Origin: Desulfovibrio psychrotolerans
Lineage (GTDB): Bacteria > Desulfobacterota > Desulfovibrionia > Desulfovibrionales > Desulfovibrionaceae
DNA length: 64,000 nucleotides
NCBI RefSeq assembly: GCF_013340305.1
Contig: NZ_BLVP01000001.1
Coordinates: forward strand, 186,001 to 250,000
Direction of reading: 5' to 3'
Of the stretch, positions 26,863 through 35,821 are shown in pieces. Each line of letters opens with the position of its first letter. The first letter of the stretch is position 1. The position numbers were made by a program, and so were the translations under genes. The notes beneath the pieces are model-generated. The model saw nothing but the letters and a program-made list of their open reading frames with translations, had not been told where the DNA came from and ran no database searches.

Positions 26863-27624
26863 GTGAGAACATTCTTTCTGCCGCCGGAACAATGGCAGGC
26901 CCCCTATCTGCTGGAAGGGCAGGAAGCCAGACATCTGGTCAAAGTGCTCCGCGCACGCGCGGGTGATTCTCTCCGCCTTCTGGACGGACGCGGGCGCGAA
27001 GGTGTTTTCCGCATCACCGCCACAGAGAAGCACAGGGTACTTCTTGAGCCTGTGCAGCTCTCTGAGCATGCTCCGCCCTCCTCTTCCACTGTGCTTGCGC
27101 TGGGGTGGGGCAAATCTGTACGTCGCGGCTGGCTGCTGGAAAAGGCGGTGGAACTGGAAGCCGGCGGCATATGGCTCTGGCAGGCAGACCGTTCTCAGTC
27201 CCGTGTGCCGGAAGACGTGAAAGATTCATGGGAATCACAGATGATTGCCGGTGCCAAGCAAAGCCTTAATCCATGGCTGCCGGAACTGAAAACTCTCCCC
27301 GGAGGCGCAGAGGAGCTTGCGGCACATGCTGCGGACTTTGACAGGGCTTTCCTGCTCTGGGAAGGACAGTCGCCCTCTGCCCTGCTCGCCCCGCCGTCGC
27401 TTGGACAACAAGGCCGCACCCTCTTCGTTGTGGGCCCGGAAGGCGGCTTTTCAGAAAACGAGGTTGCCACGCTCACCGCTGCTGGCATCACGCCTGTCAG
27501 CCTTGGCAGGCGCATCCTGCGCTGGGAAACGGCTGCCCTGCTCTGTCTTGGGCTTGACTGGTGGCACCGGGAACTCCACACCGCAATGCAGTCTGCAGAA
27601 CAGCGCTGCGGGGAAACGGCATGA
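26863..27624 (+). CDS. rsmE: 16S rRNA m3U1498 methyltransferase
   Basis: 253 aa, a SPOUT methyltransferase with a PUA-like N-terminus. VVGPEGGFSENEV near 190 and LGRRILRWETAAL near 215 form the knotted SAM site typical of RsmE. The start is a GTG at 26863 with GGAG eight bases before it; an in-frame extension upstream crosses the gcvT terminator and is rejected. The stop overlaps the rarA start (ATGA), so the two are coupled. Confidence 0.92.
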   Translation: MRTFFLPPEQWQAPYLLEGQEARHLVKVLRARAGDSLRLLDGRGREGVFRITATEKHRVLLEPVQLSEHAPPSSSTVLALGWGKSVRRGWLLEKAVELEAGGIWLWQADRSQSRVPEDVKDSWESQMIAGAKQSLNPWLPELKTLPGGAEELAAHAADFDRAFLLWEGQSPSALLAPPSLGQQGRTLFVVGPEGGFSENEVATLTAAGITPVSLGRRILRWETAALLCLGLDWWHRELHTAMQSAEQRCGETA

Positions 27625-28832
27625 GCATACGGCAACCGCTTGCAGACCGGATACGGCCGGAAACCCTTGATGAATTTGTGGGTCAGGAGCATTTGCGCGC
27701 GCGTATCACCGCGCTTTCCAGCGCCCCCCGCCTGCCCAGCCTGCTTCTGTTCGGCCCGCCCGGATGCGGCAAATCCACACTGGCGCTTCTGCTGGCCAAG
27801 CAGTCCGGCAAAAACTGGCTGCGCGTAAGCGCGCCGGAAGCAGGGTTGCAGCAGTTGCGCAAGTCCCTTGCGGGCGTGGATGTGCTGGTGCTGGATGAAC
27901 TGCACCGTTTTTCCAAGGCGCAGCAGGACTTTTTTCTTCCGCTTCTGGAATCCGGCGAGGTCACGCTCATTGCCACGACAACAGAAAACCCCTCCTTCAG
28001 CGTCACCCGCCAGTTGCTCTCGCGTATGCACGTGCTGCGGCTGCGCCCTCTGAACAGGGCAGAAATGACAGACCTTGCCAGACGCGGCGCCTATGCCTGC
28101 CAATTCTCGCTGGACGACCAATCGTACGACTTCATCGCGGGCGTGGCACACGGGGATGCGCGCACCATGCTCAACCTGATGGAATATGTTGCCGCGCTGC
28201 CCGAAGAATCCCGCAATTTCGAATCGCTGCGCACAGCCCTGCCTGAAGTGGTCATCCGTCACGACAAGGACGGGGATAATCACTACGAACTGGCTTCTGC
28301 CCTCATCAAATCCATAAGGGGCAGCGACCCCGATGCGGCCCTTTACTATCTTGCCTGCCTGCTGGAAGGCGGAGAAGACCCCCGGTTCATCTGCCGCCGG
28401 CTCATTCTCTCCGCCTCGGAAGACATTGGCCTTGCAGACCCCATGGCGCTGCCGCTTGCGGTTTCGTGCCAGCACGCCGTGGAGTTTGTCGGTATGCCGG
28501 AAGGCTTCATTCCTCTGGCGGAATGTGTCACCTACCTCGCCCTGGCAAAAAAGAGCAACACCTCCTACGCTGCCTACCTCGCCGCATCTAAAGAAGTACG
28601 CACCAACGGCCCGCGCCCGGTGCCACTGCACCTGCGCAATCCTTCCACCAAGCTGCAAAAGGACTGGGGGTACGGAAAAAACTACCTGTATCCGCACAAT
28701 TACCCGGAAGGGCATGTGGAGCAGCAATACCTGCCGGACGGGCTGGAAGAGCGCAGCTTCTATCAGCCCAAGGAACATGGACAGGAACCCCGGCTTGCCG
28801 CGTGGTTCAAGCAATTACGTAAAAAACGCTGA
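27621..28832 (+). CDS. rarA: Replication-associated recombination protein RarA (MgsA) AAA+ ATPase
   Basis: 403 aa. LADRIRPETLDEFVGQEHL at the N-terminus, Walker A FGPPGCGKST near 48, Walker B VLDELHRFSK near 88 and sensor 1 TTTENPSF near 118 match RarA. The C-terminus has LYYLACLLEGGEDP and KDWGYGKNYLYPHNY, both conserved in the family. It acts at stalled replication forks with SSB. ATG overlaps the rsmE stop. Confidence 0.93.
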   Translation: MSIRQPLADRIRPETLDEFVGQEHLRARITALSSAPRLPSLLLFGPPGCGKSTLALLLAKQSGKNWLRVSAPEAGLQQLRKSLAGVDVLVLDELHRFSKAQQDFFLPLLESGEVTLIATTTENPSFSVTRQLLSRMHVLRLRPLNRAEMTDLARRGAYACQFSLDDQSYDFIAGVAHGDARTMLNLMEYVAALPEESRNFESLRTALPEVVIRHDKDGDNHYELASALIKSIRGSDPDAALYYLACLLEGGEDPRFICRRLILSASEDIGLADPMALPLAVSCQHAVEFVGMPEGFIPLAECVTYLALAKKSNTSYAAYLAASKEVRTNGPRPVPLHLRNPSTKLQKDWGYGKNYLYPHNYPEGHVEQQYLPDGLEERSFYQPKEHGQEPRLAAWFKQLRKKR

Positions 28833-28843
28833 GGCTGAAGCCT

Positions 28844-29509
28844 GTGCCTGCCCCGGAATACAGCATCATCACCCCCAGTGCGGGCAACCGCCCCACAGCC
28901 TTGCGCCACGCACTGCAAAGCGTGCTCGCGGCCATGGCACACGCGGACCTGCCTGCTTCTGCGGTAGAAATGCTTATCGGGTACGACGGAGTAAAAGGCC
29001 CTGAGGCGGTGAACCACCCCTCGGCGCGCTTTCTGTCCCTGCCGCGGCAGGGAAACTTCGGCAACGGCGTCCGGCGTATGTTGCTCGCTGCCTCCAAAGG
29101 CCGGAGGCTGGTTTTTCTGGACGATGACAACGCCCTTACGCAGCAGGCGTTCCTTGTGTATGAAGAACATAGGGATGTGGAAATGCTCATCGCGCGCATA
29201 GATGTGAGCCGCGCCTTTGACTGCAACTACCTGCCCCGCTCGGAACCGGAAAGAGAACTCGTCCGCCCCAGCAACATAGACCCACTCTGCCTGTGCCTAA
29301 CCCGTGAGCTGGTGGTGGAGCGCTGCGACAGCTGGCGCATTTACGAAGGATACGAATCGGACTATCATAACATCCTGCGCTACTACCGCCGCGCACGCAC
29401 TGTCGTATCCACCGAATCCGTGGTGGGCATTTACGATGCAGGCAGGGGCATGGACAGCGGCGGGCTGAATTTCAGACAACGAAAACGTGAAGGGAGAATG
29501 GTTCCATGA
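28844..29509 (+). CDS. GT-A family glycosyltransferase-like protein
   Basis: 221 aa, GTG start. SIITPSAGNRP at residue 7 and VFLDDDNAL near 90 (metal-binding DxD-type site) are the nucleotide-sugar and metal sites of family 2-like glycosyltransferases; YDGVKGPE lies between them. It is short and lacks membrane helices, so it may be a soluble or truncated type. It lies 12 bases after rarA and its stop overlaps the start of a lipoprotein gene. Donor and acceptor cannot be inferred. Confidence 0.75.
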   Translation: MPAPEYSIITPSAGNRPTALRHALQSVLAAMAHADLPASAVEMLIGYDGVKGPEAVNHPSARFLSLPRQGNFGNGVRRMLLAASKGRRLVFLDDDNALTQQAFLVYEEHRDVEMLIARIDVSRAFDCNYLPRSEPERELVRPSNIDPLCLCLTRELVVERCDSWRIYEGYESDYHNILRYYRRARTVVSTESVVGIYDAGRGMDSGGLNFRQRKREGRMVP

Positions 29510-30057
29510 TGAAAATGATACGCCTGCTCGGATGCCTAGTACTGCTCTCTCTTGCCACCGGATGCGGCACTATCTATCAGGCCGCTGTGGACGAAAGGGA
29601 TGTAAAGACCTTTGCCTCGGACAAATACATCAATACGGAAATTACCGCACGATTCCTGCACGATGATCTGGTCAAAGTGCTGGATATGGGGGGCAAGTCG
29701 TATAACGGCCACGTCTACGTCTACGGTGAAATAGAAAGCGAGGCCCAAAAGCAGCGCGCCTTGTCCATTGTCAACTCCATAAGCGGCGTGCAGAGCGTAA
29801 CCCACTACTTCTTTCCCAAGATTGAAAACGACCCCTGCGGCACAAGTGACAACCTGCTCATCCGCGCAGATCTGAACAAAGAACTGATCATGGATGACAG
29901 AATATGGTCTACCAATATTGATATCGCCGTGGTGCGTTGCAATGTCGTGCTCATGGGTATAGTCGGCACGCAGCGGGAAGCGGAACTGGCTGTTAAATAC
30001 GCCAGCGAGATTGAAAGAGTCCGCCGGGTAAAATCCTACCTCAAGGTGAACAGGTAG
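29506..30057 (+). CDS. Lipoprotein with two BON domains
   Basis: 183 aa. The signal helix ends with lipobox LATGC (C20). Two BON-like domains follow (about 45-105 and 115-180), with the typical GHVYVYGEIESEAQKQRA and VVLMGIVGTQREAELA segments. Related proteins (DolP/OsmY) sit in the periplasm at the outer membrane and bind anionic phospholipid. The ATG overlaps the glycosyltransferase stop by four bases, so the two are coupled. Confidence 0.85.
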   Translation: MMKMIRLLGCLVLLSLATGCGTIYQAAVDERDVKTFASDKYINTEITARFLHDDLVKVLDMGGKSYNGHVYVYGEIESEAQKQRALSIVNSISGVQSVTHYFFPKIENDPCGTSDNLLIRADLNKELIMDDRIWSTNIDIAVVRCNVVLMGIVGTQREAELAVKYASEIERVRRVKSYLKVNR

Positions 30058-30121
30058 CCCCTATCATCACCCCCAGAGACGGAACAGCAGCCATCTGACA
30101 CACCCAAAATGACCCACACAC

Positions 30122-30157
30122 CAAAAACGCCCCCGGTCCCATTACGGACCGGGGGCG
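30122..30157 (-). terminator. Terminator of ettA
   Basis: 12-bp stem CGCCCCCGGTCC/GGACCGGGGGCG (30128-30157) which, on the minus strand, is followed by TTTTTGG. It lies 25 bases beyond the ettA stop. Confidence 0.85.
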
Positions 30158-30181
30158 CTGCATTACCGGGTCTGCCATCCG

Positions 30182-31867
30182 CTAGCGGGTAAGCTTGCGG
30201 TACTTGATACGGGTAGGCTGGTCGGCATCCGTGCCGAGGCGCTTCTTGCGGTCCGCCTCGTACTCCGAATAGTTGCCGTCAAAGAACACAACGGAAGAAT
30301 CGCCCTCAAAGGCGAGAATGTGCGTGGCGATGCGGTCAAGGAACCACCGGTCATGCGAGATGACCAGAACGCAGCCGGCAAAGTTCTCAATGCCCTCTTC
30401 CAGCGCGCGCATGGTGTTCACGTCAAGGTCGTTGGTGGGTTCGTCAAGCAGGATGACGTTGCCGCCGGATTTCAGCGTACGTGCAAGATGCACGCGGTTG
30501 CGCTCGCCGCCGGAAAGCACGGAAACATCCTTCTGCTGGTCAGATCCGGTCAGACCGAAGCGCGAGCAGTAGGCACGCGCATTCACTTCCCTGCTGCCCA
30601 GCTTGACGGTGTCGTACCCTTCGGAAATAACATCGTACACGCTCTTGCCCTTCTCAAGGGTATCGCGCCCCTGGTCCACGTAGGCAAGCTTCACGGTTTC
30701 GCCAAGACGCACCTCACCCGCATCGGGCTTTTCGGCACCGATAACCATCTTGAACAGAGTGGACTTACCCGCCCCGTTGGGTCCGATAATACCCACCACG
30801 GAACCGGGCTGGATGAGAAAGTTCATGTTGTCCACAAGCAGCTTGTCGCCAAGTGCCTTCTGAACATTCACAGCCTCTATGACAGACCTGCCGAGCCGCG
30901 GTCCCGGAGGAATGTATATCTCCAAGTCCTTGGCATTCTTTTCAGATTCGGTGGAGAGCATGGATTCGTAGGCGGTTATACGCGCCTTGGACTTGGCGTG
31001 CCGCCCCTTGGGCGACATACGAATCCACTCCAGTTCGCGTTGCAAGGTCTTCTGCCGCTCCGATTCCTGCTTCTCTTCCACGGCAAGACGCTGCTGCTTC
31101 TGTTCCAGCCAGCTGGAATAATTGCCCTTCCACGGAATGCCCTTGCCCCTGTCCAGTTCCAGAATCCAACCGGCCACGTTATCCAAGAAGTAACGGTCGT
31201 GGGTCACGGCAATGACGGTGCCCGGGAAGGTCTGGAGAAAACGCTCCAGCCATGCCACGGATTCCGCGTCCAGGTGGTTGGTGGGTTCGTCCAGCAGCAG
31301 GATGTCCGGATTCTGCAAAAGCAGACGGCACAGGGCCACACGGCGCTTCTCGCCGCCGGAGATGACGGCTACGGGCGTATCAGCGGGCGGACAACGCAGG
31401 GCATCCATGGCCATTTCCAGCCGGGAATCAATATCCCACGCCCCCTTGTTATCCATAAGCTCCTGCACCACAGCCTGCCGGTCGATGAGGGCATCCATTT
31501 CTTCCGGTTCCATGGGCTCCGCGAACTTGGCGTTTATCTCGTTGAACTCGTTGATAATCGCCATAACATCGCCAACCCCTTCCTCCACTACCTCACGCAC
31601 CGTGCGGGTTTCGTTCACCAGCGGCTCCTGCTCCAGGTAGCCGATGGTAAAACCGGGAGAACACGCGGTTTCGCCTTCAAAGTCCTTATCCACCCCTGCA
31701 AGAATCTTCAGCAGTGAGGATTTGCCCGAGCCGTTCAGGCCCAGCACACCGATCTTGGCACCATAAAAATAGGAAAGGGAAATATTTTTCAGCACTTCCC
31801 GCTGCCCGTGCCGCTTGGTCACGCGCATCATCGAATAGATGATCTTATCCGGTTCGTTCTGGCTCAT
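30182..31867 (-). CDS. ettA: ABC-F translation factor EttA
   Basis: 561 aa soluble tandem ATPase without membrane helices. Walker A motifs are GLNGSGKSS near 42 and GPNGAGKST near 357; both halves have signature (SGGEKRRVAL, SGGERNRVHL) and DEPTN-type Walker B motifs. The length and the Arm segment between them fit EttA, which binds the ribosomal E site and gates early elongation by ATP level. GGAG precedes the ATG at 31867; a GTG six bases earlier is possible. Confidence 0.93.
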   Translation of the reverse strand: MSQNEPDKIIYSMMRVTKRHGQREVLKNISLSYFYGAKIGVLGLNGSGKSSLLKILAGVDKDFEGETACSPGFTIGYLEQEPLVNETRTVREVVEEGVGDVMAIINEFNEINAKFAEPMEPEEMDALIDRQAVVQELMDNKGAWDIDSRLEMAMDALRCPPADTPVAVISGGEKRRVALCRLLLQNPDILLLDEPTNHLDAESVAWLERFLQTFPGTVIAVTHDRYFLDNVAGWILELDRGKGIPWKGNYSSWLEQKQQRLAVEEKQESERQKTLQRELEWIRMSPKGRHAKSKARITAYESMLSTESEKNAKDLEIYIPPGPRLGRSVIEAVNVQKALGDKLLVDNMNFLIQPGSVVGIIGPNGAGKSTLFKMVIGAEKPDAGEVRLGETVKLAYVDQGRDTLEKGKSVYDVISEGYDTVKLGSREVNARAYCSRFGLTGSDQQKDVSVLSGGERNRVHLARTLKSGGNVILLDEPTNDLDVNTMRALEEGIENFAGCVLVISHDRWFLDRIATHILAFEGDSSVVFFDGNYSEYEADRKKRLGTDADQPTRIKYRKLTR

Positions 31868-32146
31868 GTGCACTCCGACGTTGGAAAATGTATGCCATCA
31901 TATGGCTTGTGATGCTTGTGCCGCGAAAACTCCCGGTTGTCCAGAGAAGAACACGCAAAGGCAAGAGAGCAGTACCCCCCCGTCCACCTCATTCCTTCCA
32001 GCAGGCTGCAAGGCGTCCATTTTGCGGCAACGGCTTGATTTTACCGAAGGCAGAGCGTATTTTCCCGCAGGTCGAATGTTACCGACCTGTCACAGCAACG
32101 CGACACTCACGTTGCACAATCACTCCATTCGGGGCACCATACGATC

Positions 32147-32929
32147 ATGCATGAATTTCCTGCGCGCTACCAAAACGCCTACCACACCCCGGATAACACA
32201 TCGAACCCCATAGCACGGTTGTTCCCCAACCTTTTTTTCTATCCTTCCATGCTCGCCACCGTCGGGCAGGCTTCCAGACTGGCCAAGCAAGACAAACTGG
32301 GCCCCGTGGAGTGGGTGAACAGCAGCCTCGCCATCATTAGGGCGTTCGAACGGGTAGGGGTGCGTTTTCACTTTGAAAACCTGCATGCCTTTACGGAACA
32401 GCAAGGCCCCTGCGTCTTTGTGGGCAACCACATGAGCACGCTGGAAACCTTTGTGCTGCCTGCCCTTATCCAGCCTTACCGCAACGTGACCTTTGTAGTG
32501 AAACAGGGGCTGCTTGAGTACCCTTTCTTCAGGTGGATCATGCGTTCCCGCAACCCCATTGCCGTGGGCCGCAGCAACCCCCGCGAAGACCTTAAAACCG
32601 TCCTTGAAGAAGGCGCGGAAAGACTTGCCCGGGGCATCTCCGTTGTGGTCTTTCCGCAGGCAACCAGAAGCGAGACACTGGACCCCGCCATCTTCAACTC
32701 CATAGGTGTAAAGCTCGCCAAACGGGCACAGGTGCCTGTGGTTCCCCTTGCCCTGAAAACAAACGCATGGGGCATGGGCAGCGTAATCAAAGATTTCGGC
32801 CCGGTGCGCCCATCGCTGCCGGTGCACATCCGTTTCGGAACTCCCTTACTGGTGGAAGGAAACGGCAAAGCTGAACATCAGCACATCTGCGACTTCATCA
32901 GTGCCGCACTTGATGAGTGGCGTAACTGA
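32147..32929 (+). CDS. PlsC-like acyltransferase with altered motifs
   Basis: 260 aa, lysophospholipid-acyltransferase fold. The catalytic box reads NHMSTLET near 93, so the usual HX4D is HX4E, and the usual FPEGTRS box reads FPQATRS near 168. PVVPLAL near 198 is normal. A Glu can in principle replace Asp in the His-Asp pair, but the loss of the E-G pair in the phosphate-binding box suggests a different acceptor or reduced activity. There is no clear membrane helix. It is transcribed divergently from ettA; the 279-base gap holds a small imperfect palindrome but no gene. Confidence 0.82.
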   Translation: MHEFPARYQNAYHTPDNTSNPIARLFPNLFFYPSMLATVGQASRLAKQDKLGPVEWVNSSLAIIRAFERVGVRFHFENLHAFTEQQGPCVFVGNHMSTLETFVLPALIQPYRNVTFVVKQGLLEYPFFRWIMRSRNPIAVGRSNPREDLKTVLEEGAERLARGISVVVFPQATRSETLDPAIFNSIGVKLAKRAQVPVVPLALKTNAWGMGSVIKDFGPVRPSLPVHIRFGTPLLVEGNGKAEHQHICDFISAALDEWRN

Positions 32930-32959
32930 ACCTCTTACTCTCCCCACTTTTCCTGCCTG

Positions 32960-32987
32960 CCCCTCCCCGGAGGGGTTTTCTTTTTTC
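32960..32987 (+). terminator. Terminator of the acyltransferase gene
   Basis: Compact CCCCTC/GAGGGG hairpin followed by TTTTCTTTTTT, 31 bases after the stop codon. Confidence 0.8.
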
Positions 32988-33178
32988 CGAAAAAGGTTGA
33001 CAGCCTTTTTTCCAGTCCGTACATAAAAAAACAGAAACTGTTTGAGCAAACAGGCAGCAGGTGAACGGCATTCACCCGCGCCGATAACGGCCCGCCCACG
33101 GTCATTGCAGGACTGCGGATTTCAGCAAGGCCCATACCGCGCAAGAACAGCTTTTTCCAACTTACTCCTCTTTGCCTG

Positions 33179-33202
33179 CGGCCCCCGTGTGAACGGGGGC
33201 CG
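33179..33202. other. Orphan perfect hairpin in a long intergenic region
   Basis: CGGCCCCCGT-GTGA-ACGGGGGCCG, a perfect 10-bp stem with a 4-base loop, followed by a weak TTTT. It lies in the 561-base gap between the acyltransferase and TetR genes (32930-33490), where no credible protein gene exists. It may end an unannotated small RNA, or be a leftover terminator. The last 150 bases before TetR are AT-rich and should contain its promoter. Confidence 0.5.
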
Positions 33203-33490
33203 TGTGCTTTTGCTCACCTTCCCCTCATGGGTGGCGATAAAAGCGGCACGGCATTTCCCTTGGCTTTCACTAAAAACGTGTACAGCGCTGCAGTTTTCAT
33301 TTTTCCACAAGAGTCTTTATGCTCATATCTTCTGTTGATTGACTGAACGGGCATTGTGGGCTAAGTGACTATTGGGTGCTCAAACAATGTCATTACATGT
33401 TTTTTTGTAAGACAGTTTTCCTCTTCTGTCGGTTGCTTGTGGGCTGGAACTGTTTTTGCCTTAACCACTTATTAAAAACGGGCCAAGCGT

Positions 33491-34069
33491 ATGACTATTA
33501 CCAAAAAGGAAGCATTGCTGCTTGCAGCGAAGGAGTTGTTCGGAGAATACGGGTACGCGGAGACCACCTTTAAAAAGATTTCTGAGCGCGCCGGGGTTGC
33601 GCTGGGTCTTCTCACACACCACTACGGCAACAAGGAGAAGCTGTTCCTCGCTGCCGGGCTTGATGTGCTGGACCACTTCCTCATCCACCTGCGCGAAGCC
33701 TGCGCGCGCGGCGAAACCGGATACGAATCGGTCATCAATTTCTGTCGCGCGTATCTGGATTTTTCTGTGGATGCAGATACCAACTTCATGGTTCTGGTCC
33801 GTTGCTCTCCGTATTCGGACATGAAAACAAAGACTGACCGCGACACCATGTACGAAAAGTTCAACCAGATTCCGCGTGAACTTGAGTACCACGTCCGCAG
33901 GGGAATAGAGGACGGTTCGCTGCGCAAGGACCTGCTCCCGCACGAAACCACCACCGCCATTTCATGCAATCTGGTCGGTGCCATCCGCACAAGGCTGCTC
34001 ACGCCTTACGCCCCCCCCAGCCTGTATGACGAGGTGGTGCGTTTTGTCTCGCGGAGCATCAAAGCCTGA
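33491..34069 (+). CDS. TetR-family regulator
   Basis: 192 aa. The N-terminal helix-turn-helix (about 7-50, with ETTFKKISERAGVALGLLTHHYGNKEKLF) is typical of TetR; the C-terminal ligand domain is not assignable. It stands alone between the acyltransferase and nrfA, with its own terminator. An adjacent target is not obvious. No strong ribosome binding site precedes the ATG. Confidence 0.88.
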   Translation: MTITKKEALLLAAKELFGEYGYAETTFKKISERAGVALGLLTHHYGNKEKLFLAAGLDVLDHFLIHLREACARGETGYESVINFCRAYLDFSVDADTNFMVLVRCSPYSDMKTKTDRDTMYEKFNQIPRELEYHVRRGIEDGSLRKDLLPHETTTAISCNLVGAIRTRLLTPYAPPSLYDEVVRFVSRSIKA

Positions 34070-34127
34070 TAGCGCCTGCTGCCTGATGATGCCTGTCACC
34101 TGCTGATTGCCGTCTTTACGGTTGCCG

Positions 34128-34162
34128 AAAAAAACGGAAGGGCCACTCCCTTCCGTTTTTTT
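34128..34162. terminator. Bidirectional terminator between tetR and nrfA
   Basis: Perfect 15-bp inverted repeat (34128-34142 and 34148-34162) with core CGGAAGGG, flanked by seven As and seven Ts, able to end transcripts from both sides. Confidence 0.9.
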
Positions 34163-34190
34163 ATGCCCTTTGTGCCCGCGCCCTTTAATG

Positions 34191-34220
34191 CAAAACGCCC
34201 CGCCGTATGGCGGGGCGCGT
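34191..34220 (-). terminator. Terminator of nrfHA
   Basis: CGCCCCGCC-GTAT-GGCGGGGCG hairpin (34196-34217) followed on the minus strand by TTTTGC, 36 bases after the nrfA stop. Confidence 0.75.
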
Positions 34221-34255
34221 TGCGTCTATCCGTATTCTTCTCAGGCACCGCCGCG

Positions 34256-35821
34256 TTAGCTGGCTGCACCTGCGGGAGCAACACGGGTCTGGCCGTCCCA
34301 GATAAGGGGAGCCTTGGGGGCAACCTTGAGATACTTGAACCATTCGTGGCTCTTCATATGCTCAGGGTCCATCATCAGTTCACGGCTGTGGTTCAGGATG
34401 GGCGGCACCAGTTGCTTTATGTCGCCGTCCAGATCCTTGGCAATGGCAAACCCGGTTGCGCGGATGGCTGCCTCAACAGACTTCTGGCTGTACTGCTGCG
34501 ACTTGGCAAGCGTATCAAGCGCCTTTGTGGGGTTGTGGAAGCCCACGCTATTTTCTGCAGAAACATAATCCCAGAAGAACTGACCCTTACGGCACCATTC
34601 GCGTGCTTCAATCATCAGGTCTTCGTAGCTGGCGGGCTTGTCTCCCGCGTATTCCGCAGCACGGCGTATGGCCTCGTGCGCACGCACAGAGATTTCCTGT
34701 GCAATGAGCAGCTGGTCAAACACCTTCTGCTGCGTGTCCACAACACGTCCGCGCAGATACTCAGGCGTCTTGTCGGTGTGGCACTGGCGGCAGGCGTTCA
34801 GGTTCACGTCCTTGAGGGGCGAGGTCCACTGGTGGTCGGATATCTTCTTCTTTCCGTCCAAACGCTTGTAAGACATGTGGCAGTCTGCGCAGGCAACGCC
34901 GGCGGCACCGTGCGCACCGTTGGACCACATTTCATATTCAGGGTGCTGGGCCTTGAGCATGGGCGTCTGCGACACGGGATGTATCCAGTCATAGAACTGC
35001 CCTTCAAATCCCTTGATGGTGGAGTCGCCATGGCCCTTGTAGTAGGTGTACATGTTTTCGGGGTCCAGCCCTTCGGTCCACGGGAACACAGGACGGGCAG
35101 CCGGGCCGAACTCCTTCTTCTGGAAGTAGTATTCCACGTGGCACTGGCCGCACATCATGGAGCGCTTTTCATTGCGGGGAATGGTGTTCCAGTCACGACC
35201 GTCCGCTTCAAGGAAGGCCTTCAGCGGCTCGCTGTACAGCTGCAATTCCATGGTTTCCGCGTTGTGGCAGTTGGTGCAGCCGATGGTATGATCCTTGGCA
35301 TCCAGTGCCTGACGGAACTGGTTGAAATCCTTTGCCCAGAAATCCTGCCCGTGTTCTTCAATGAACTTGGGCATCATGGTGGTCTTGCAGTTATAGCAGG
35401 TGGAAGGCAGGCCGCCCTTTTCATCGTACCGGTTTATGCGGTCAATATGCATGATGTCGTCAACGGCATACGTATGCCCGCGGGCTGCGCGGTATTCGAA
35501 GCTGAAGGGATATCCCAGCCAGAGATTTTTCAGATACGGCTGCGCATGCTTGTAGCCTTCCGGCAGCGGATTCACATTATCATGCTTGTTGTACGGTACA
35601 GAGCCGCCGTATTCCGTCATGATGGTAGATTCATCGTTGCGCAAATACGTTTTATAGTGCAGGGGAAACACCTTTTCAAACTGCGAGTTGCGAATTTCCT
35701 CCTTGGGCAGGTTTGTCTTGTAAACAGGAGTTACAGGCTCCACGGCATCGGAACAGCCGGAAATAAGGAGCACCGCCCCCAGACACGCACAGCACGCTAT
35801 GGCAGAAAGTATTCTAGACAT
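34256..35821 (-). CDS. nrfA: Cytochrome c nitrite reductase catalytic subunit
   Basis: 521 aa pentaheme enzyme reducing nitrite to ammonium with six electrons. The catalytic heme has the special lysine ligand motif CYNCK (142-146). Four normal motifs follow: CTNCH (182-186), CGQCH (224-228), CADCH (311-315) and CRQCH (344-348). The signal region ends in LLISGC (C23), a lipobox, so this NrfA may be lipid-anchored in addition to binding NrfH. GAGGAAGG precedes the ATG, which overlaps the end of nrfH by eight bases. In a sulfate reducer it also detoxifies nitrite, which blocks sulfite reductase. Confidence 0.96.
   Translation of the reverse strand: MSRILSAIACCACLGAVLLISGCSDAVEPVTPVYKTNLPKEEIRNSQFEKVFPLHYKTYLRNDESTIMTEYGGSVPYNKHDNVNPLPEGYKHAQPYLKNLWLGYPFSFEYRAARGHTYAVDDIMHIDRINRYDEKGGLPSTCYNCKTTMMPKFIEEHGQDFWAKDFNQFRQALDAKDHTIGCTNCHNAETMELQLYSEPLKAFLEADGRDWNTIPRNEKRSMMCGQCHVEYYFQKKEFGPAARPVFPWTEGLDPENMYTYYKGHGDSTIKGFEGQFYDWIHPVSQTPMLKAQHPEYEMWSNGAHGAAGVACADCHMSYKRLDGKKKISDHQWTSPLKDVNLNACRQCHTDKTPEYLRGRVVDTQQKVFDQLLIAQEISVRAHEAIRRAAEYAGDKPASYEDLMIEAREWCRKGQFFWDYVSAENSVGFHNPTKALDTLAKSQQYSQKSVEAAIRATGFAIAKDLDGDIKQLVPPILNHSRELMMDPEHMKSHEWFKYLKVAPKAPLIWDGQTRVAPAGAAS

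Noticed and set aside
33249-33264. Second sigma-54-like site, CGGCATTTCCCTTGGC
   Set aside because: Spacing fits but the -24 lacks TGGCAC, it is over 200 bases from the TetR gene and no enhancer sites are visible.
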